Of a stretch of DNA of 10,872 bases, positions 6,655 through 10,872 are shown in pieces. The first letter of the stretch is position 1; the number at the start of each line of letters is the position of its first letter. A program made the position numbers and the translations under genes. The stretch is from Chloroflexota bacterium. Its GTDB lineage: Bacteria; Chloroflexota; Dehalococcoidia; JABGRK01. The DNA lies in NCBI GenBank assembly GCA_030665485.1, contig DAOUZV010000029.1, forward strand, positions 1-10,872. The letters are read 5' to 3'. The notes beneath the pieces are model-generated. The model was not told the origin of the DNA, ran no database searches, and saw only the letters and a list, made by a program, of their open reading frames with translations.

Positions 6655-7731
6655 TTAGTGAAGCTCATGGATAGGTATCGCAAAGCTAAAGGTTGAACCT
6701 ATATTAACTTTACTCTCCACCCATATCTTGCCGCCGTGTGATTCAACAAATGTTTTGGCTAAGGCGAGTCCTAGTCCTAATCCTTTTACTTGTTCCCCTT
6801 CGGCTATTTTGAGTATATAGGGGTCAAAAATCTCGGGCTGTCTCTTTTTTGATATACCAATCCCCGTATCTTTGACCTCAAAGACCACATCGTTATTCAC
6901 TTGTTTAGCCTTCAGGATAACCTTTCCTCCTGCAGGAGTATGCTCAAGGGCATTATTTAATAAATTCTGTATCACCTGCCTTATACGGCTCTCATCAATA
7001 GCGATAGCGGGTAAAGAATCAGATAAATCTGTTATAAAAGAGATGCCTCTATCCGTAAACACCTGACTCATCTCATCAGCTATATTCTTGAGGAATTGAG
7101 CTACATCAATCTCCCGAATATGCAGCATCAATAAACGCTGTTCACCTCTAGCTAACTCCAGCAACTCATCGGCTCGCTTGTTGATTTGTTCCGCACCACG
7201 ATAAATGTTATTTGCAAGTCTCTTAATATTATCGTCTTTGGTAATTTCAAGCTGTAGTTTACAGGATGCAGTTATAGCAGTTAAAGGAGACTTCAGCTCA
7301 TGCACAAGCGCTCTGGTGAAATCAGTTCTGTTCTGTTCTGCTTCTTTGCGCTTCGTTATCTTACGTGTGATGCCGAGTACACAATCAATTTCTCCCTTTT
7401 CATCGTGTATGATGTTGGCCTGCACCTCAATCCAATCAATCGAACCATCTTTATTGTAAGCCTGCAGTTCTACCCGTTGTGGCGTGGACCCGCTTCTTAT
7501 CTTCTTAGCGGCTTTTATCTTCTCAAAACTACCGACTATGACCTCTATTGATTCCGGTGGGTAAAATCTGTCCATTGGTAGACTCAAAGCTTCATCTACG
7601 GTAAAGCCAGAGTGCTTCTCAACTGATTGGCTCATATAAATAGTTTTCAGGTTTTTATCCATTACCCAGATGATGTCATCTGAATATTTTGAAAGCAGTT
7701 CACAGTACTTTAAAATATCTGAAGTGGCCAA
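6655..7731 (-). CDS. PAS-domain sensor histidine kinase (soluble)
   Basis: The 358-residue protein has an N-terminal PAS domain (about 10-128, ending in the PAC-like ...CVLGITRKITKRKEAE linker), a HisKA dimerisation domain with the H-box LVHELKSPLTAI (phospho-acceptor H144), and a HATPase domain. That domain contains the N-box LLNNALEHTP (257-266), the G1 box DTGIGI (288-293) and the G2 box GLGLGLALAK (317-326). There is no membrane segment, so it should sense a cytoplasmic signal or be recruited to a partner; the PAS ligand is unknown. No response regulator lies in the window, so it is an orphan. I start it at TTG 7731, 6 bases after AAGGAGG. TTG 7737 abuts that SD directly and cannot use it. 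A strong promoter carrying a palindromic motif is at 7768-7795. Confidence 0.9.
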   Translation of the reverse strand: MATSDILKYCELLSKYSDDIIWVMDKNLKTIYMSQSVEKHSGFTVDEALSLPMDRFYPPESIEVIVGSFEKIKAAKKIRSGSTPQRVELQAYNKDGSIDWIEVQANIIHDEKGEIDCVLGITRKITKRKEAEQNRTDFTRALVHELKSPLTAITASCKLQLEITKDDNIKRLANNIYRGAEQINKRADELLELARGEQRLLMLHIREIDVAQFLKNIADEMSQVFTDRGISFITDLSDSLPAIAIDESRIRQVIQNLLNNALEHTPAGGKVILKAKQVNNDVVFEVKDTGIGISKKRQPEIFDPYILKIAEGEQVKGLGLGLALAKTFVESHGGKIWVESKVNIGSTFSFAIPIHELH

Positions 7732-7737
7732 CGGCAA

Positions 7738-7744
7738 CCTCCTT
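7738..7744 (-). promoter_or_regulatory. Ribosome binding site selecting the histidine kinase TTG start
   Basis: AAGGAGG on the minus strand ends immediately before TTG 7737 and 6 bases before TTG 7731. Only the second has usable spacing. Confidence 0.7.
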
Positions 7745-7767
7745 ATTGTTGCTCCTTTATTGCCAGT

Positions 7768-7795
7768 ATTATACCACCGCGGTTTTGGTTGACAA
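7768..7795 (-). promoter_or_regulatory. Sigma70-type promoter of the histidine kinase with embedded palindromic motif
   Basis: On the minus strand TTGTCA (7795-7790, 5 of 6) is followed after 16 bases by a perfect TATAAT (7773-7768). The spacer contains the palindrome ACCGCGGT (7776-7783). The transcript would start near 7761, about 30 bases before the chosen start codon. A protein bound to the spacer would block RNA polymerase, or could act as a spacer-binding activator. Confidence 0.65.
7772..7783. promoter_or_regulatory. Putative operator TACCACCGCGGT, copy 1
   Basis: This 12-base sequence lies between -35 and -10 of the histidine kinase promoter, overlapping the edge of the -10. An identical 12-mer occurs at 10170-10181 in the same relative position upstream of the NapH-like gene. 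Confidence 0.4.
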
Positions 7796-7960
7796 GGAGA
7801 AGATGGAGGACAGCTAGATGGTGTATCAGGGTCCTTTGATTTAATTACAGTTCTAACTGGCCCACTATTTATCTATTTGACGTTTGCTAATGCAGCAATC
7901 ACGACTTCATTTATACGCCGTACGTTTATGATGCTCTCATATACCTTTATGGGTTTGTCT

Positions 7961-9064
7961 TTAGACAATTAGGCTCTTGAGCCTCTCAACAAGGAGGTGC
8001 AAGTCATCCTCCACAAGGAACATAGTATTTAATAGCAGGTTGTTTTCGCTAAAACTACGTATGCGGATCGATGGATCGCCTTCTCTTAGATTCTTTACCA
8101 GATCGGCAGTTTCTTCAGGGGTTTTCTTGTCCAACGTTAGCTGGAGACCAACAGCATGGTAACGATATGGTTGTGGCGTCAATGTAATATCCGGTACAGT
8201 CTTCAGGGCGTTCATCAGCTGGTCACGCCTTTCTCTGGCGGGTTGTAATCGCTCCCTCTCGTGATCCATCGCTACCCATCTTTGCAGTGCTATCACAAGG
8301 GCAACGACCTCTTGCCTGTCCAGTTTATAGCCTCTGCCAATCCACCCTACACCCGGACCTATAAAGCTATTTGCCTCCGCGGCTTCTATAAGATCTTTTC
8401 TGCCACAGACATATCCCGTGGAGTTGGGAGCTGAAAAGTACTTGCCACTGTGACATACAAGGTCAGCCCCCATCTTCACAAACATACTTAACCGATCTGT
8501 GGGATACGTCTGCCCGGCCGCATCTACTATGATGGGAACACCACGCTTATGCCCCAAGTTAATGACCTCTTCCAGAGGGATGACGTCCGTTCTTCTCGGG
8601 TCCTCTGGAACTGGAGCCGTATAATGTATGGCCGCCGTTTGCTCGTTTATTGCTTCCTCCATTGCCCTTAAAGTTGGTTCTATTACGACAAATTTTCCAC
8701 CTGGAACCTCCATCGCTCTATCAAAAACTATTCGTAGATTTCGCTGTATAATAACTTCATTCTTCATACCGGTTGTGTCCGGTAGCCGTCTCATCTTATC
8801 AGTGTCTTTACCCGCAATACACGCCGCTGCAGCTAGAACGAGAGCGCCAAATGCCCCTGTCGTAGGATAGGCTGCCTCCGCTCCGGTAATCCCAGCAATT
8901 ATTTCTCCTGCCTTTGTACAAAGATCTCGCATTTCAACAAAGTATCTGTTCGCCTCGGTGGTAGCCTCTATTACCTCTTTGGAAAGAGTGGAACCTCCTA
9001 AAACTGTAAGACAGAATGCCGCGTTGATAACACGCTTAACTCCTATTCCCTCATATATGCTCAT
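7961..9064 (-). CDS. SelA-fold PLP enzyme (SelA/DgaE-related, aminotransferase class V fold)
   Basis: The 367-residue protein belongs to the SelA-like branch of PLP enzymes, which includes D-glucosaminate-6-phosphate ammonia-lyase (DgaE). Seen: GVKRVINAAF at 8-17, TGAEAAYPTTGAFGALVLAAAA at about 60-81, LPDTTGMKNEVIIQR at 94-108, the PLP pyridine-binding Asp in IIVDAAG (D181) and the Schiff-base Lys K208 in CHSGKYFSAPNSTGYVCGRKDL. It is about 100 residues shorter than bacterial SelA and lacks the SelA N-terminal tRNA-binding region: the PLP-fold sequence starts at the first residues. A metabolic lyase or aldolase-type role is therefore more likely than Sec-tRNA synthesis, though the presence of a selenoprotein nearby is notable. 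ATG 9064 has AAGGAG 6 bases upstream. It appears to be a single-gene unit, with 300 bases of non-coding or decayed DNA upstream. Confidence 0.82.
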   Translation of the reverse strand: MSIYEGIGVKRVINAAFCLTVLGGSTLSKEVIEATTEANRYFVEMRDLCTKAGEIIAGITGAEAAYPTTGAFGALVLAAAACIAGKDTDKMRRLPDTTGMKNEVIIQRNLRIVFDRAMEVPGGKFVVIEPTLRAMEEAINEQTAAIHYTAPVPEDPRRTDVIPLEEVINLGHKRGVPIIVDAAGQTYPTDRLSMFVKMGADLVCHSGKYFSAPNSTGYVCGRKDLIEAAEANSFIGPGVGWIGRGYKLDRQEVVALVIALQRWVAMDHERERLQPARERRDQLMNALKTVPDITLTPQPYRYHAVGLQLTLDKKTPEETADLVKNLREGDPSIRIRSFSENNLLLNTMFLVEDDLHLLVERLKSLIV

Positions 9065-9366
9065 ATCACTCTCCTTCCTTGGTTCATATTACAACTCGAG
9101 ACTCAATGCGCCATTTAGAATACAGGAGCATTTTAGCATATCGGTAACTAGTTTTTAAATGGATCTGAGGTAACAATAGGAAGAATTTTTTTAAGGTGAA
9201 GGTCGAGCTTCAGTATTGTTCGCCATGAGCGATCATACTACTGTAACTGGTGCAGCAGCGAGTTTGGTCAATTCCCTGATATTATTCAGATACTAGCGGG
9301 GTTATCGTGAATATTATTCCCTGGCCCGGTTTTTAACATTTTACGGACTAGTTATTGGGTGGCGGG
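9065..9366. other. Intergenic region without an intact gene
   Basis: This 302-base gap separates two minus-strand genes. It is AT-rich, has no clear -35/-10 pair for the SelA-fold gene (a TAATAT lies near 9084-9089 on the minus strand without a good -35), and contains the SelW/Rdx-like remnant described at 9196-9310. I see no terminator for the NapH-like gene. Confidence 0.5.
9196..9310 (+). pseudogene. Possible remnant of a SelW/Rdx-family selenoprotein gene
   Basis: Reading from GTG 9196 gives VKVELQYCSP followed by TGA (9226-9228), then AIILL and a TAA. V-x-(I/L)-x-YC-x-x-(C/U) is the N-terminal redox motif of the Rdx family (SelW, SelT, SelH), so the TGA falls exactly where Sec or Cys is expected (CSPU). 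About 35 bases later another frame reads SSEFGQFPDIIQILAGLS to the TGA at 9308-9310, which resembles the end of SelW-type proteins (a ...GxFP...I motif). Intact members have roughly 75-100 residues, so the middle appears to have been deleted with a frame change. Both halves are short and the match is by eye, so chance resemblance is possible. A hairpin after the TGA (9238-9258) is imperfect, with no G at the loop start, so it is a poor SECIS. Confidence 0.35.
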
Positions 9367-10137
9367 TCAGTCATAGTCGATTCCTTGAGTCGGACAAGCC
9401 TCTATGCATCTGTAGCACAGGTAGCATTCCATTCTATTGCCGGTTTCCAGTGCCTCGTTTGTAGGACAGGCACTTTCGCATTTAGGGTTTTTGCAGTCTA
9501 TGCAACTTTTGTTTTTTGTTAACTTAAACAGGCTTATTGTTGCAGCAAACGAATGCAACGTACCATAGGGGCAGCCGATGCGGCAAAATGGCCTATAGAT
9601 CAACGCAGACATAATAATAAACGCTATGAAAATCAAAGAGAGCCATGAAGTTATAGTTAGAAAGAAGAAATCCTTAAGGCCTATTTCCGCTAAAATGCCA
9701 ATGGAATATACCGTGGCCAACACGATAAACGTAGGAAAAACTACGATACGAATCAGGAGCGGCACTATCCTGTTGTTGATCTTAAGCTTCTTGATCGGCA
9801 GAAAGTACAACAATTCCTGGACGGATCCAATGGGGCAAGCATAGCCGCAAAAGACCCTGCTGAATATAAAAGCGAGCAATACAAACCCAATCAGCGTGAG
9901 TGCGGCAACCGGCGACTTAGCGAACGCTGGTATTTGTGGCTCTGTTCCCAACAGGTTCGCTTGCATCTGCCACGGCAGCATGGGCGTAAATGCCAGAAAA
10001 CCTATTACTATGGATGCGACAGTGAAGCCGTAAGATATCTTTCTGTTGAACTTCTTTTTACGATACAGCGTTGCTATAATAATTAAAGAGACAACCGCAT
10101 AAATTATTCCCGCTATCTGGGCCGATTCAAATATCAC
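9367..10137 (-). CDS. NapH-like 4Fe-4S polyferredoxin membrane protein
   Basis: The 256-residue protein has about five membrane segments (roughly 8-25, 37-55, 76-94, 126-150, 158-180). Two cytoplasmic-side CxxxCP motifs follow or interrupt them: FCGYACPIG (C97, C101) and FCRIGCPYG (C185, C189). The C-terminal ferredoxin domain carries two 4Fe-4S binding sets: C212, C215, C220, C224 and C238, C241, C244, C248, the second in the regular CxxCxxCxxxCP spacing. This is the architecture of NapH/NosR/RdxA-type proteins that pass electrons between the quinone pool or ferredoxin and a partner. No partner reductase is adjacent, so its acceptor is unknown. GTG 10137 is supported by GAGGG 6 bases upstream. 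Its promoter region shares a 12-base motif with the histidine kinase. Confidence 0.88.
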   Translation of the reverse strand: MIFESAQIAGIIYAVVSLIIIATLYRKKKFNRKISYGFTVASIVIGFLAFTPMLPWQMQANLLGTEPQIPAFAKSPVAALTLIGFVLLAFIFSRVFCGYACPIGSVQELLYFLPIKKLKINNRIVPLLIRIVVFPTFIVLATVYSIGILAEIGLKDFFFLTITSWLSLIFIAFIIMSALIYRPFCRIGCPYGTLHSFAATISLFKLTKNKSCIDCKNPKCESACPTNEALETGNRMECYLCYRCIEACPTQGIDYD

Positions 10138-10162
10138 TCTATACCCTCTTCACCTTAGTCCA

Positions 10163-10191
10163 AGTTTATTACCACCGCGGTAATTAATCAA
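10163..10191 (-). promoter_or_regulatory. Candidate promoter of the NapH-like gene with palindromic operator
   Basis: On the minus strand TTGATT (10191-10186) and TAAACT (10168-10163) are separated by 17 bases; each matches consensus at 4 of 6. The spacer is almost filled by the dyad ATTACC-ACCGC-GGTAAT (10168-10184). The transcript would start near 10156, about 20 bases before the GTG start. Confidence 0.4.
10170..10181. promoter_or_regulatory. Putative operator TACCACCGCGGT, copy 2
   Basis: This 12-mer is identical to 7772-7783. Here the flanks extend it to a 17-bp dyad with 6-bp arms (ATTACC/GGTAAT). Aligned on the minus strand, similarity continues past the motif: GGTGGTATAATACTGG upstream of the kinase against GGTGGTAATAAACTTGG here. 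Confidence 0.4.
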
Positions 10192-10315
10192 ATAATATAA
10201 TTTGGATCTTACTCTTTTTCCTGACCCACCCACATCGTTTAGTCCAATTGTTAGGTCAGTAATTTGCCAGCATCATAACATTGCATGCCAGGTTGGCAAG
10301 GTACTGGTGTAGGTA

Positions 10316-10329
10316 ATTGGCGAGCCAAT
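10316..10329. promoter_or_regulatory. Dyad ATTGGC-GA-GCCAAT upstream of the small helical protein gene
   Basis: The 6-bp arms are perfectly inverted around GA. A second dyad, TGCCA-GGT-TGGCA, is at 10286-10298, and another TTGCCA is at 10264-10269. A TATAAT follows at 10337-10342. The cluster may be an operator array, but no regulator gene is nearby. Confidence 0.3.
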
Positions 10330-10364
10330 AGGGCTGTATAATATGCAGCAGCGAGATTTTTCTG

Positions 10365-10393
10365 TGGACAAATTCTCCCAACAGAGTTAGAAT
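10365..10393 (+). promoter_or_regulatory. Sigma70-type promoter for the small helical protein gene
   Basis: TGGACA (10365-10370) and TAGAAT (10388-10393), each 5 of 6 to consensus, are separated by 17 bases. Transcription would begin near 10400, leaving a short leader containing the GGGAGG ribosome binding site at 10413-10418. Confidence 0.6.
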
Positions 10394-10424
10394 GCTTGAC
10401 GTAATTATCACAGGGAGGCCGACT

Positions 10425-10643
10425 ATGAGTAAAAAAGAAGAACTTCTAGAAAAATTGCAAAAGAGATGGGCTAATTTCATCAAAGCCGACTATGAAGTTC
10501 AAGCCTTATTCCCTATTGACCCACAAATCGAAGATTTAAATCAAATTGATCCGAATGAGATAGTAAAACTGGATAAACAACGTAGTGAGGCGTTGAAGAA
10601 ACTAATAAAAACCAGAGAGAAATTGCGTAAACTCGAAAAATGA
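10425..10643 (+). CDS. Small charged helical protein (hypothetical)
   Basis: The protein has 72 residues starting at ATG 10425 (MSKKEELLEKLQKRW). The start is set by GGGAGG 6 bases upstream; the longer form from ATG 10392 would begin at or before the predicted transcription start. The first 20 residues and the last 25 (VKLDKQRSEALKKLIKTREK and on) are Lys/Glu-rich with heptad-like leucines, so two amphipathic helices or a coiled-coil hairpin are likely. They are separated by an acidic Pro/Asp linker (LFPIDPQIEDLNQIDPNE). There are no Cys residues, membrane segments or known catalytic motifs. I do not recognise the family. Own promoter and a downstream hairpin terminator suggest a single-gene transcript. 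Confidence 0.75.
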   Translation: MSKKEELLEKLQKRWANFIKADYEVQALFPIDPQIEDLNQIDPNEIVKLDKQRSEALKKLIKTREKLRKLEK

Positions 10644-10737
10644 TTAGAACAGAAGATTCATTTGTTGATCAACTGTGAAAAGAGGGTTTATTTTGAAGGC
10701 CCTTTTCAGGGAAGTCTGAGGTCAAGAGCAAACAATA

Positions 10738-10776
10738 GAGAGGAGGGCTATAACCTGCCAGCCCTCCTCTCATTTT
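10738..10776 (+). terminator. Strong intrinsic terminator hairpin
   Basis: GAGAGGAGGGCT (10738-10749) pairs perfectly with AGCCCTCCTCTC (10760-10771), a 12-bp stem with a 10-base loop, followed by ATTTT. It lies 95 bases after the small helical protein stop. On the minus strand the T run is poorer (TATTGTTT), so the forward direction is preferred. Confidence 0.7.
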
Positions 10777-10789
10777 AGAAGTCCTCTTT

Positions 10790-10822
10790 TTACGGAGAGC
10801 ACCTCCAGTAATGCTTACTCAT
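10790..10822 (-). CDS. Possible 10-codon micro-ORF at the right edge
   Basis: The minus-strand ATG at 10822 reads MSKHYWRCSP then TAA. A full AAAGGAG (10837-10831) lies 8 bases upstream, unusually good for a random ORF. It could be a leader peptide, or the head of a zinc-ribbon/rubredoxin-like gene (YWRC) broken by a stop; reading on in frame meets a second stop four codons later. The strong hairpin at 10738-10771 lies just downstream. No further sequence is available to judge. Confidence 0.2.
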   Translation of the reverse strand: MSKHYWRCSP

Positions 10823-10872
10823 AGGCACATCTCCTTTCTGAAGACCCGCAGAAGCTGTCAGCCCCACCGCCT

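Noticed and set aside
7961..9064. Calling this gene selA (L-seryl-tRNA(Sec) selenium transferase)
   Set aside because: The fold matches, but the protein is about 100 residues short and lacks the N-terminal tRNA-binding region. The LPDTTGMKNEVI segment fits the DgaE-like branch better.
10256..10483. Minus-strand 75-codon ORF with hydrophobic stretches
   Set aside because: It overlaps antisense to the supported small gene and its promoter, and has no good RBS.
1..10872. CRISPR arrays, tRNA or rRNA genes, insertion sequences
   Set aside because: No regularly spaced repeats, cloverleaf or rRNA-like stretches, or transposase motifs were seen on either strand.

Overview
This looks like bacterial chromosome, probably from an anaerobe. 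Shine-Dalgarno-led genes are clear, sigma70-like -35/-10 boxes are present, and a SECIS-like hairpin sits inside a reading frame directly after a UGA, which is the bacterial arrangement (archaeal and eukaryotic SECIS lie in UTRs). The polyferredoxin-type membrane protein and the selenoprotein suggest anaerobic redox metabolism. A Chloroflexota/Dehalococcoidia-like host is only an impression. TGA is an ordinary stop for several intact genes here, so a recoded genetic code is unlikely.

Left part (1-4600, visibly GC-richer): the C-terminal part of a FAD-dependent oxidoreductase of the fumarate reductase/succinate dehydrogenase flavoprotein type runs in from the left edge. It converges on a minus-strand three-gene operon, transcribed in the order SDR dehydrogenase, class-III PLP aminotransferase, zinc alcohol dehydrogenase, with gaps of 25-30 bases. 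Two dehydrogenases around a transaminase suggest interconversion of an alcohol, carbonyl and amine, but the substrate cannot be read from the sequence.

Middle (4600-6050): divergent from that operon lies the main finding, an msrA-type methionine sulfoxide reductase whose catalytic Cys codon is TGA. It is followed at SECIS distance by a 7-bp hairpin with a GUU loop. The best start gives a lipoprotein-like signal peptide, so this would be an exported selenocysteine MsrA. A second small lipoprotein with its own good promoter follows.

Right part (6050-10872, AT-richer): on the minus strand lie a PPC/DUF296 protein, a soluble PAS sensor histidine kinase, a SelA-fold PLP enzyme (probably not the true selenocysteine synthase) and a NapH-like 4Fe-4S membrane protein. 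A small charged helical protein and a strong terminator are on the plus strand. A 12-base motif, TACCACCGCGGT, lies between the -35 and -10 boxes of both the kinase and the NapH-like gene and may be a shared operator. The gap upstream of the SelA-fold gene holds what looks like a decayed SelW/Rdx-family gene with a CxxU motif. If so, it is a second trace of selenoprotein biology in the window.
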